In this document: positions 1 through 9,819 of the stretch, in pieces
Layout: every line of letters begins with the position of its first letter
Position numbering within the stretch: position 1 is the stretch's first letter
Source of the DNA: Reclinomonas americana ATCC 50394
Taxonomy: Eukaryota; Jakobida; Jakobea; Jakobida
DNA length: 64,000 bases
Direction of reading: 5' to 3'
Assembly (NCBI GenBank): GCA_048213135.1
Contig: PS015252.1
Span: 64,233-128,232, forward strand
The notes under the pieces: generated by a model
Database searches by the model: none
What the model was told of the DNA's origin: nothing
What the model saw: only the letters and a program-made list of their open reading frames with translations
Program-made: the position numbers and the translations under genes

Positions 1-61
1 GCATGACGAAACGCTCTCTTTTACTTTTGAGTGCTCATTTCCCTTTTTCCCCCTCCCACAG

Positions 62-1566
62 AGCGACCAAGCGCGCGTGATGGGCTACGTGCAGCAGCTG
101 GAGAACTACGACGGCGTGGAGGTGGCCAAGATCACTTTCGAAGCCGAGCTGTACGAGGAGTGCTTCTTTGTGTACAAGAAGCACAACATGCGCAAGGAGG
201 CCATTGGCGTCCTGCTGCACCAGATCCGCGATGTGGTGCGCGCTCAGGAGTACGCCGACCGCGTGGACGACAAGGAGGTGTACTCGCTGCTCGGCCGCGC
301 TCAGGTCGACCACAACCTCATTCGCGAGGCCATTGGTGAGTGCACTGATGCAGGGAGGGAACGAGGGAGGGAGGGAGAGAGGATGGGTTGCTGACTCGCC
401 ATTCTTTTGTACAGCTTCGTACATGAAGGCCGACGATCCCAACGACTTTGCTGTCGTGATTGAGGGCGTCAACCGCGTGCAGGACTTCTACGCCGACCTC
501 ATCAAGTTCCTGACGATGTGCCGCAAGAAGATCAAGGACAACATGATCGACACGGAGCTGGTGTACTCGTTCGCCCGCATCAACAAGCTTGCGGAGCTCG
601 AGGACTTCATCTCGGCCACCAACATTGCCAAGCTGCAGCAGGTCGGCGACCGCTGCTTCGAGGAGGCCATGTACGAGGCTGCCAAGATTCTGTTCCGACA
701 CACTGGCAACAATGCCAAGCTGGCGTCGACCTTCCTCAAGCTGCACGACTACCCGTCCGCGTACGATGCGGCCAAGAAGGCCAGCAACATCCGGTGAGTG
801 ACACTTTCTACGATGCAGTCTTTATGTGTGTGCGTGTGCGCTAAAATCATCTTCTCTCCCGCCACCACAGTACCTGGAAGGAGGTCGCCATTGCTTGCAT
901 TGACGCCCAGCAGTTCCAGCTGGCTCACATGGCCGCGCTGAACATTGTGGTGTCGGTCGACCACATGGACGCCATCATCAACCACTACGAGTCGAAGGGT
1001 CTCTTCAACGAGGTCATTCACCTGCTCGAGGTCGGTCTGTCGATGGAGAAGGCTCACCCTGGCATGTTCACCGAGCTCGGTGTGTTGTACGCCAAGTACA
1101 AGCCGGAGAAGCTCATGGAGCACATTCGCCTCTTCCACAAGAAGGTCAACACCAGCAAGCTGTTGCGCGCGTGCGAGACTCACCACCACTGGCGCGAGCT
1201 GCGCTACCTGTACTCGCTCATTGACGAGCACGACAATGCCGTGCGCGTCATGATTGACCACTCGGTCGAGTCATGGGAGCACTCCGTCTTCAAGGAGGAG
1301 GTCGTGCAGGTCCGCAACCTCGAGCTGTACTACCGGGTACGTTGGTTTTGGGTAGAATGCAATGCTGACTGGCTGGGGGAAGTGAGTGCTCAATATTTTT
1401 TTGTCGTGTGCAGTCGGTCACGTTCTACTTGGACGAGCAACCCGAGATGTTGGTCGACCTCATGGCGTCGCTGTCATCACGCATTGACCACGCCCGTGTG
1501 GTCAATGAGGTGCGCCGCATGGGCCACCTGCCGCTGATCAAGCCGTACATGCAGTCGGTGCAGCCG
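62..1566 (+). CDS. CLTC: Clathrin heavy chain, internal part (partial at both ends)
   Basis: Four exons (62-335, 415-793, 871-1336, 1414-1566) join in frame to 424 residues that match the proximal-leg repeats of clathrin heavy chain, roughly human residues 1090-1320. Recognisable segments include QQVGDRC, GMFTELGVLYAKYKP, LRACETHHHW and LPLIKPYMQSVQ. The family forms the triskelion legs of coated vesicles and acts in endocytosis and trans-Golgi sorting. The first exon follows a pyrimidine tract and CAG at 59-61, so the N-terminal propeller and distal leg lie upstream of the window. Donors are GTGAGT, GTGAGT, GTACGT and GTGAGT, all close to consensus. After 1566 the sequence runs into a 20-N gap, and the far side of the gap belongs to ZNHIT2 on the other strand. 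The last 350 or so residues, including the trimerisation domain, are therefore missing from this assembly. Identification is by remembered family sequence and is very secure. Confidence 0.95.
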
Positions 1567-1601
1567 GTGAGTGCCACGCTGTGTGTGCGACCTTGTATGA
1601 G

Positions 1602-1621
1602 NNNNNNNNNNNNNNNNNNNN
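1602..1621. other. Assembly gap, 20 N, true size unknown
   Basis: A run of exactly 20 N separates an unfinished clathrin gene from an unfinished ZNHIT2 gene on the opposite strand. Both lack their C-terminal exons, so the real missing sequence must be far longer than 20 bases. Gaps of exactly 20 N also occur at 8206-8225, 9615-9634, 19686-19705 and 57634-57653, which suggests a placeholder length. Confidence 0.9.
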
Positions 1622-4182
1622 GGGCAAACGCCGTGTGGAACTCGATCTTTTTCCGTGCCTGTCGCAGCGTGGTCGCCAGGGTCTCCCGAACCTCTGCATC
1701 CTCCTCATCTTCTTCGTCCGCGCCACGCTTCCGGTGCTGCGCCTTGAGTTCGTGACTGGTCGCGCGCAGCAACCGCGCGAGATGCCAGAGGGCACGAATG
1801 GCATAGACGGCGTCGTCGGTGGCGGCGGAGCTCCTCCGTCGGCCGCAGCCCGCGCTCTCCAAGACCTCGGCCGTGTCGCGCAGGCAGGAGAGCGAGAAGG
1901 CGGTGGAGTCGAAGAGGGAGGACTGCGCGCGCAAGGGAAAGGGGTAATAGGGAAAGGGAGGGGTGAGGGAAAGGGGATGGGAGGGAAAGGAGATGAGGGA
2001 GCGGGAGGCAAGGGAGAAGGCGAAGGGAAGTGAGAAGGCGAGGGGAAGGGTGGAGTGGAGGAGGAGAGCGATGCAATGAAGGAGGAGAGCGATGCAAAGA
2101 AGGAGGAGGAGAGCGATGCATCGAAGGAAGGAGGAGAGCGACGCGCCGAAGGGAGGAGAGCGACACGCTGAAGGTAGGAGAGCGATGCATCGAAGGAGGA
2201 GAGCGATACACCGAAAGGAGGAGAGCGACGCACCGAAAGAAGGAGAGCGACGCACCGAAGGAAGGAGAGCGACGCACCAAAGGAGACCGACGCACCGAAG
2301 AAGGAGAGCGACGCACCAAAGGAGAGCGATGCACCGAAGGGAGGAGAGCGATGCAATGAAGGAGGCGGAAAGCGATGCACAGAAGGGGGAGGAGAGGGAT
2401 GCACCAAAGGAGGAGAGCGATGCACCGAAGGGGGAGGAGAGCGACGCGCCGAAGGGAGGAGAGCGACGCGCCGAAGGGAGGAGAGCCATGCAAAAGGAGG
2501 AGAGCGATGCACCGAAGGGAGGAGAGCGACGCGCCGAAGGGAGGAGAGCGACGCGCCGAAGGGAGGAGAGCGACGCGCCGAAGGGGGAGGAGAGCGATAC
2601 AATGAAAGGAGGAGAGCGAAGCACTGAAAGGAGGATAGCGACGCACCGAAGGAGGAGAGCGATGCATTGAAGGGAGGAGAGCGACACGCTCAGACAGTTG
2701 AGTACACACACATCAAACACGCACCTGATGCGTCTTGGCCAGCAGCGTATCAATCGTCTCCGGCAACGCCAAGTGCGGCTTCACCGCCGGCCCCTGCGGC
2801 AAGAAGAGGCAAGACAACTGGAAGAAGGCGATCGAGGCCCCGACCGAGTCGCTCAACCAATCGCCGTTGTACAGGCGCATCACGTAGCAGTACGAGTACC
2901 TGTGTGCGCGCAACTGTCACCAAACAGTCCCACACTCGCGCGACAGAGGAAAAAACGAAACAGCAGGTCCACGAGGTTCCACAGCAACGTCGGATGCGGT
3001 GGCTTGCTGGTCAATCGCTCAAACGGAGGCACATCGTCCATCGACGGCAACTGCGGAGGCGCCGTGGTCTCCCCCGCATCGCTGTCGTCGCCACCAGCTG
3101 CCTCAATGGCTGCCTTTTGCCACCACGGCACCCACAGTTCCACCAAGTGCGACAAGCGACCATCAGCCACCGCCCGCAGAAACTCTTGCTGATCGACCTG
3201 CATCTCCTCCTCTTCCTCGTCTTCATCCTCCTCCTCGTCTCCATGCATCATCATGTCCACCCAATCAGGCTCCTGCTCCGCACGCTCACGATCCCGTTTC
3301 AACACCTCCAGAGTCTCCCGTCGCACGCGCTCACTGGCCACTCCATCGTCGCTCTCCATCACGCTGCGAATGAGCGAGGCCGAGAGTTGTTCCACGCACT
3401 GGGCGCTGTGATTCTGCGCGAGAGGGAGAAGAGAGGGAGTGAGGGAGGGAGGAGGTGGAGGAGGAGGAGGAATTGGAGAAGAAGGAGGAGGAGGAATTGG
3501 AGAAGAAGGAGGAGGAGGAGGAGGATGAGGAGGAGGAGGAGGAGAAGAAGGAGGAGGAGCAGGAGGAGGAGGAGGAGGAGGAGGAGGACAAGAAGGAGAA
3601 GGAGAGGAAGATGAAGAGGGAGGAGGAGGAGACGAAGAAGAAGAGGAAGAAGAAGAAGAAGAACAAGAAGAACAAGAAGAACAATAAGAAGAAGAAGAAG
3701 AAGAAGAAGATGAAGAAGAAGAAGGAGGGGGAGAAGAAGAAGAAGAACAAGAAGAAGAAGAAGGAGGAGAAGAAGAAGAAGAAGAGCAGGGTGAAGAAGG
3801 AGAAGAAGATGATGATGATGAACAAGACGAAGAAGATGAAGAAGAAGAAAAAGAAGAACAAGAACAAGAAGAATAACAGGGAGAAGAAGGGAAGGAGAAG
3901 AAGATGCACGAGAACGAGAAGAAGGATGAGGAGGACAAGGAGGATGAGGAGGAGACGATGCATTCACGCAACTCGATAACAGTCGACGCTGCAGTACGGA
4001 ACAAAGCAGCGCGGGCAGGTGTATCGCGTGGCCTCATGCTGGCATCTGCGTCGACAGACGAGTCAGAACATCAGCAAGAGAGCGTGCTGCAGACGGAGCT
4101 CTCATACTCACACTCGACACACTCGTTGCGCGTTCGATGGGCGCAGATACTCATCGCCACGAACGGGCACTCCCGCAAGCAT
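1622..4182 (-). CDS. ZNHIT2: Zinc finger HIT domain protein 2 (C-terminus missing)
   Basis: Five exons on the minus strand (4182-4112, 4045-3973, 3413-2962, 2899-2725, 1922-1622) give 357 residues in frame. The HIT zinc finger is assembled across three exons: CRVC, then RYTCPRC, PYCSVDC and the final NHSAQC. An acidic run and the ZNHIT2-type segment GRLSHLVELWVPWW follow, then an LLYSYCYVMRLYNGDW block and near the end RQARKKIEF, matching the order in human ZNHIT2. ZNHIT2 links the R2TP/HSP90 chaperone system to assembly of the U5 snRNP protein EFTUD2 in animals; that role is family knowledge. The last 50 or so residues fall in the gap at 1602-1621. Introns hold a 22-bp minisatellite (about 2030-2690) and a 0.5-kb purine tract (about 3430-3960). 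Donors of introns 2 and 3 are GTTGCG and GTTTCG. The start ATG lies 73 bp from the CRNKL1 start. Confidence 0.88.
2030..2690. repeat. Minisatellite with a unit near 22 bp
   Basis: About 30 imperfect copies of a unit like GGAGAGCGACGCGCCGAAGG(GA) run through intron 4 of ZNHIT2. Adjacent copies at 2521, 2543 and 2565 are spaced 22 bp apart. Variants change CGC to TGC or GCC to ACC, and some copies are shorter or longer. Open frames across it are repeat artefacts. Confidence 0.9.
3430..3960. repeat. Polypurine tract of GGA and GAA triplets
   Basis: The plus strand is almost entirely A and G for about 500 bp, moving from GGA-rich to GAA-rich. It lies inside intron 2 of ZNHIT2, so on the sense strand it is a very long polypyrimidine tract just before the CAG acceptor at 3414-3416. 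Confidence 0.93.
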
Positions 4183-4255
4183 GATTGATTGATCGCTTTG
4201 CGACGTTTTGACCTGCGAGGACAAGTCGATTTTGACTGTGTAGTGTCTGAGGAGG
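4183..4255. promoter_or_regulatory. Putative bidirectional promoter between ZNHIT2 and CRNKL1
   Basis: Only 73 bp separate the two divergent start codons, so both 5' UTRs and core promoters must fit in it or overlap the first exons and introns. I see no TATA box. It contains a short GATT repeat beside the ZNHIT2 start. The promoter role is inferred from spacing alone. Confidence 0.5.
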
Positions 4256-4480
4256 ATGGACGCAGGCAGTGGCTCAGGCTATGGTGGACTGGGCAGTGGA
4301 GGCCGCGGAGGAGGAGGTGCGGGTGGTGCAGGTGGTGCCCCGGGAGGCGGAGGAGGTGCTGCGCGACAGCCGCGTGTGTCGCGACCGGTGCAAGTTGCGT
4401 AGAATGTGAGAGAGAGAGAGAGCGAGGGAAGAGTGAATGCGTGCGTGTTGTCATTAGAGACTCGCTTGACTCTGTGCGCA

Positions 4481-4512
<32 letters not shown>

Positions 4513-7500
4513 GAGAGAGAAATGCATTGTGTTTGCATTTTGCTGATCACATGCTGCTCTCTGTCTCCCTCACACGCATACACACGTTCACATAGAACGA
4601 CACACTCATGCCTCGCTGTTGAGCAGCAACGAGAGCGAGAGAGTGTGTGCGTGGGGAGAGAGTGTGTTGTGCGCGCCATTTCCACTCACTTTGTTTTGTT
4701 TGTTTTGTTTGTTAGGTGAAGAACAAGGCGCCGGCGCCGGTGCAGATTACAGCTGAGCAGCTGCTTCGTGAGGCTTATGAGCGGCAGGAGGCGCCGCCGA
4801 AGCCGCCGAAGCAGATGATTGTGGATGAGGCTGAGTTGATGGAGTATCGGTGAGTAGATGAGGGGGTGGGAAGAGAGGAGAAGTAGAGAGAGTTGTGCGT
4901 GCAGGTATCTCAAGGACAGGCAGAGAAAAGTTGCATTTGAGGGGGAGGCAAGTTGTCTTTGTGAGCAGGTAGATCAGGGTGCCCGTTGTTGCAGTGCGTT
5001 GCTGGGGGAGACGAGCTGTCTTTGTGAGCAGGCAGATCAGGGTGCCCGTTGTTGCAGTGCGTTGCTGGGGGAGACAAGTTGTCTTTGTGAGCAGGCAGAT
5101 TTGAGTGCTGGTTGTTGCAGTGCGTTGCTTGGGGAGACAAGCTGTCTTTGTGAGCAGGCAGATCAGAGTGCTGGTTGTTGCAGTGCGTTGCTGGGGGAGA
5201 CAAGCTGTCTTTGTGAGCAGGCAGATCAGGGTGCCCGTTGTTGCAGTGCGTTGCTTGGGGAGACCAGCTGTCTTTGTGAGCAGGCAGATCAGAGTGCTGG
5301 TTGTTGCTCCAGCTGTCGCATCGTGATGAGTGCACTCTTTGGGGAGTGAGCCGATAGATCACTATGCTGGTCGTTCTTCATGTGCGTGTGGTATCAGCTG
5401 TCGCATCGTGATGACGTGCCTTGTGAGGGCACAAAGAATAACCACGAGAGCGTTGGTATCAGCGCGGTGGGGAGGCAGAGTGTCTCTGTACGCATCTCGC
5501 TGGTTGTCGTTCTGCGTGTGTGTTCGATCAGCTGTCGCAGCGTGATAAGTGCATTGTGGAGGGAGACGAGTTGTCTTTGTGAGCAGGCAGATCAGGGTGC
5601 TGGGTCGTTGCTCCAGCTGTCGCAGAGTGATGAGTGCATTGTGGGGAGAGGCAAGTTGTCTCTGTCCGCAGACAGATTACGCTGCTTGTTGTTCTCTTGT
5701 GTGTGTGTTTGATATCAGCTGTCGCAGCGCCATGAGTGCGTTTGTTTAGGGAGAGACGTGTTGTCTGTGTGAGGGTGCTGGTCGTTGCTCTGGTTGCTGC
5801 AGCGCTGTGATTGCATTCTTGGGGGATGAGCTAGCAGGTCACGTTTGCTTGTCGTTCTTCGTGTGTGTATTTGATGTCAGCTGTCGCAGCGCCATGAGTG
5901 CGTTTGTTTAGGGAGAGACGTGTTGTCTGTGTGAGGGTGCTGGTCGTTGCTCTAGTTGCAGCAGCTGTGATTGCATTCTTGGGGAATGAGCTAGCAGGTC
6001 ACTGTGCTTGTCGTTCTTCGTGTGCATTTGGTATCAGCTGTCGCCGCGCCATGGGTGTGTTGTTGAGAGAGACATGTTGTGTTTGTGAGCAGACAGACAG
6101 CGGTGGTTATTGTTGCTCCCGCTGCCGCAGCGTGACGAGTGGGTTTGGTAGAGGCGATTGGCTGGGAAGGAGATCAACTCTTCCTGTGTATCCCTTTTGC
6201 TCCCGTCCTGTTACTCACTCCTTCCTCTCTTCCCCGCAGCACCAACAAGCGCAAGGAGTTCGAGGACCGCCTGCGCATTCAGCGACACGACATCAACTAC
6301 TGGGTCAAGTACGCCAAGTGGGAGGAGTCGCAGCGCGAGTTCGAGCGGTGAGTATCGCACGCCCTCTCTCTCGCGCGCTCTCTCTCTCTCTCTCTTTTAT
6401 GTATTCACGGCGAGTTCCATGCAGTGCACGGTCAATCTATGAGCGCGCTGCCGACATGGACTACCGCCATGCCAATCTGTGGCTGCAGTACGCCCAGATG
6501 GAGATGAAGCATCGTTTCATCAACCATGCGCGCAACGTCTGGGATCGCGCCGTCACGCTGCTACCCCGCGTGGACAAGGTTTGTCAAGCAATGTGCGACG
6601 TGCGAAGCGTGTGCCACGGCACTGACTCGTGTGTGTGTGCGTGCTTTCTATGTAGTTTTGGTTCAAGTATGCATACATGGAGGAGATGCTGGGCGACGTG
6701 CCGGCGGCACGACAGGTGTTTGAGCGATGGATGCAGTGGAAGCCGGAGGAGCCATCGTGGCAAGCGTACATCAAGATGGAGATGCGCTACAAGGAGATTG
6801 AGCGAGCGCGTGCCATTTACCAGCGATGTTGAGTGTGGAATTTTGTGGCACTCACGTGCGCTCTTGTTGCTGACTCTCACATGCGTGCAGTCGCCGAGTG
6901 CCACACCAAAGTCCGCACCTTTATCAAGTGGGCCAAGTTCGAGGAGAAGCTGAACAACGTGGCCGGAGCGCGAGCGGTGTACGAACTCGCTACCGACACG
7001 CTGGGCGAGGATGCGAGTGATGAGACGCTGTTTGTCTCGTTTGCCAAGTTTGAGGAACGGTGCGTTGGCCCTCTTTATAGCCTCCTCTTCCACTTCGTCT
7101 CACTTGTGTTGTGGCAGGTGTCGAGAGATTGAGCGTGCACGCATGATTTACAAGTTCGCCCTCGACCACCTGCCAAAGGATCGCGCCACGGAGTTGTACA
7201 AGACCTACATGTCGTTCGAGAAGCAATACGGCGACCGTGAGGGCATTGAGGATGCGCTGGTGTCGAAGCGGAGACTGCAGTACGAGGAGGTGTGACGTAA
7301 CGTGCTGCTGCTTCCTTCATTCCTGTTGCTGACACATGCAAGCAGGAGATTGCCAAGAATCCGATGAACTACGACACGTGGTTCGACTACATTCGACTGG
7401 AGGAGTCGGCGGGCAACCAGGAGCGCCTGTTCGAGGTGTGCGAGCGAGCCATTGCCAACATTCCACCGGTGGCCGAGAAGAGGTACTGGAAGCGCTACAT

Positions 7501-8046
7501 TTACTTGTGGATCTTGTTTGCGTTGAACGCGGAGTTGCTGGCACGAGTTGCGTACCTTCCTCCGACACTGCCTGTCGTTTTATTTTGCTGCACGCTGCTC
7601 ACGATCTCACAGGACGCAGCAAAGACGCGCGACGTGTATCGCGAGTGCCTCAAGCTCATTCCGCACAAGCAGTTCACGTTCTCCAAGATATGGATTCTCT
7701 ACGCCAAGTTCGAGTTGCGACAGCGCAATCTCGCCGAGGCGCGCAAGATCTACGGCAATGCTATCGGTCGCTGCCCCTCGGAGAAGGTGTTTTCGGCGTA
7801 CATTGCGTTGGAGCAGACGTTGGGAGAGGTGAGGGATGCATTTGGGGGAAGGGAGAGGGAGAGGGAGGAAGATGCTCATTGCTGTGTGACATAGATTGAG
7901 CGATGCCGCACGCTGTTCAACAAGTTCTTGGAGTTCGATTCGGCCAACTGCAATGCGTGGGTTCAGTTTGCGGGACTCGAGACGGCGCTTGGTTAGTGCG
8001 GAGAAGGGGCAAGAGAGGAAAGGGAGGGAGGGAGTGGGGGGAGGTA

Positions 8047-8106
<60 letters not shown>

Positions 8107-8496
8107 TAGTAGTAGTAGTAGTACGGTACGGTACGGTACGGTACGGTACGGTACGTACGTACGTTCGGTTACGGTTTAGGTACGGTAGGTACGGTAGGTA
8201 GGTAGNNNNNNNNNNNNNNNNNNNNTCCACGTCCCTCGTCGGTTGCCGTTCGTCGAGTACGTCACGGTAGAGAGAGAGAGAGAGAGAGAGATACTTGCGA
8301 TTGCAGGGGTTACAGAGGCTTGCACTCGTGGGTTTTTGTGACGGTGAGAGACGTTGTGTATGGAAGTGTGTGAGAGAGAGACTGAGAGAGATGGCAGTCA
8401 ACTGAGGGCAAGGAGTAACTGAGGAGGAGGACTGCGATGAACAGTGTCACCCGTGCAAAGTAAAAGAGTGAGAATGGTGGATCGCAAGAGAGTTTG

Positions 8497-8537
<41 letters not shown>

Positions 8538-9597
8538 TGTGCTTGGGGATGAGCTGCAGATGCGTGAGTCAGCAGCAATGGACAAGTGTCATCTGAGAGG
8601 CAAGGAGTAATTGAGCTACGTTTCTGTGCGAAACAGTGTGACCCGTACACAGCAGAAGAGATAGAGTGCGTGTATGTGCAGGTGTGCATGATTGGAGAGG
8701 CTCATAGTTGCAGGATGGGAGAGAGTGGGAGACTCTGGTCGCGTGTGCCTCTGGGTGTGCGACCGACGAGATGCATGTGTTAAAAACCTGCAGGAGTGTC
8801 GAAGAACGAGAATGAGAAACAGTGATGAGATGTTGTCAGAATCACCGGCGATAGCGTTGAGTTCCCTTCTCCACCCTCTTGTCTCGCTCCCCCCGTATTC
8901 TTCCCCGCTTTCCCCCCTCGCGTCTCACTCCCGTCTTCCTCCTCTTGTCTCCCTCTCCACTCACTCCCTTCCCCTTTTGTCTCCCCACTGTACAGGCGAG
9001 GACCAACGCGCACGAGCAATCTACGAAATCGCCGTCAACCAGCCCATCCTCGACATGCCGGAGGTGCTGTGGAAGTCGTACATTGACTTTGAGATTGCCA
9101 ACGGCAACGCCGACAATGTGCGCCTGCTGTACGAGCGCCTGTTGGAGCGCACCAAGCACGTCAAGGTGTGGATCTCGTATGCGTTGTACGAGACGACGGC
9201 GGGGGAGCTGGACGCCGCCCGTCACGTGTTCGAGAACGCCTACAAGTACTTCAAGGCCAACAACGACCGCAAGGAGGAGCGCGCGCTGCTGGTCGACAAT
9301 TGGCGCGACTTTGAGGAGCGTTGTGGCACGCCAGAGCAGGCGGCCGAGGTGCGCAAGAAGATGCCGCAGAAGATCATCAGGAAGCGACCGATTGTGGCGG
9401 AGGATGGCGAGACGGCCGGCTGGGAGGAGTACTACGACTACGTGTTCCCCGACGACGAGCAGGCAAAGCCGAATCTCAAGCTGTTGGCGCGCGCTCACGC
9501 CTGGAAGCGCCAGAAGCAGGATGTCGGCGCTGGCGGAGGAGGAGGAGAAGCCGAAGCCAGTGGCGATGGCGGGGCGAGTGGTGCGGCTGATGAATAG
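4256..9597 (+). CDS. CRNKL1: Crooked neck-like pre-mRNA splicing factor (Clf1/Syf3)
   Basis: Eleven exons (4256-4393, 4716-4849, 6240-6347, 6425-6578, 6656-6827, 6891-7059, 7118-7289, 7346-7546, 7613-7828, 7895-7991, 8996-9597) keep frame and give 720 residues. The family is an all-HAT-repeat scaffold of the Prp19-associated (NTC) complex needed for spliceosome assembly and activation. Diagnostic blocks are [20 protein letters not shown], the HAT motifs [24 protein letters not shown] and [19 protein letters not shown], then [28 protein letters not shown] and [11 protein letters not shown] before the stop. The N-terminus before VKNKAP is a Gly-rich low-complexity stretch specific to this organism. 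The exact end of exon 1 is uncertain (GTTGCG at 4394 or GTGCAA at 4388). Intron 2 (1.4 kb) carries a 63-bp minisatellite and intron 10 (1.0 kb) carries GA and GTACG repeats plus a gap. Confidence 0.95.
4940..5330. repeat. 63-bp tandem repeat, about six copies, in CRNKL1 intron 2
   Basis: The unit contains GAGACAAGCTGTCTTTGTGA and a GTTGTTGCAGTGCGTTGCT block. Successive copies start 63 bp apart (5001 and 5064). Because 63 is a multiple of three, frames stay open on both strands across the array. More diverged relatives continue to about 6130. Confidence 0.92.
8050..8205. repeat. (GA)n followed by TAG and GTACG short repeats at a gap edge
   Basis: About 55 bp of GA dinucleotide passes into TAG triplets, then seven or so GTACG units, then irregular GGTA-type units, and ends at a 20-N gap (8206-8225). 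It lies in CRNKL1 intron 10. Confidence 0.9.
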
Positions 9598-9819
9598 AGA
9601 AGAAGACGGGGGACNNNNNNNNNNNNNNNNNNNNAGAGAGAGAGAGAGAAAGGAGAAAAAAGGAGGACCATTGGAAAGGTCACCGTAGTAAACCTGTGTG
9701 TAGAAAAAAACGAGAGAAAGAAAAAACAACAGACTGTATTACTACTTTTCACACACGGGCACGAATTTGGGTGGCACACGTGCGCGCGGCACAAGCAGAC
9801 GGCTTGAGGTGCGCGACGA

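Noticed and set aside
2092-2670. A long plus-strand open frame of Arg/Glu/Ala-rich repeats
   Set aside because: It is a product of the 22-bp minisatellite in a ZNHIT2 intron; no splice or start context and no homology.
3455-3979. A plus-strand Lys/Glu-rich open frame and minus-strand Ser- or Leu-only frames
   Set aside because: Any frame of a GGA/GAA tract stays open. The exons of ZNHIT2 on either side show that this is an intron.
4858-5349. Cys-rich repeat protein on the plus strand
   Set aside because: It lies wholly within CRNKL1 intron 2, the splice sites of which restore the conserved [12 protein letters not shown] join. Kept only as a finding about the repeat.
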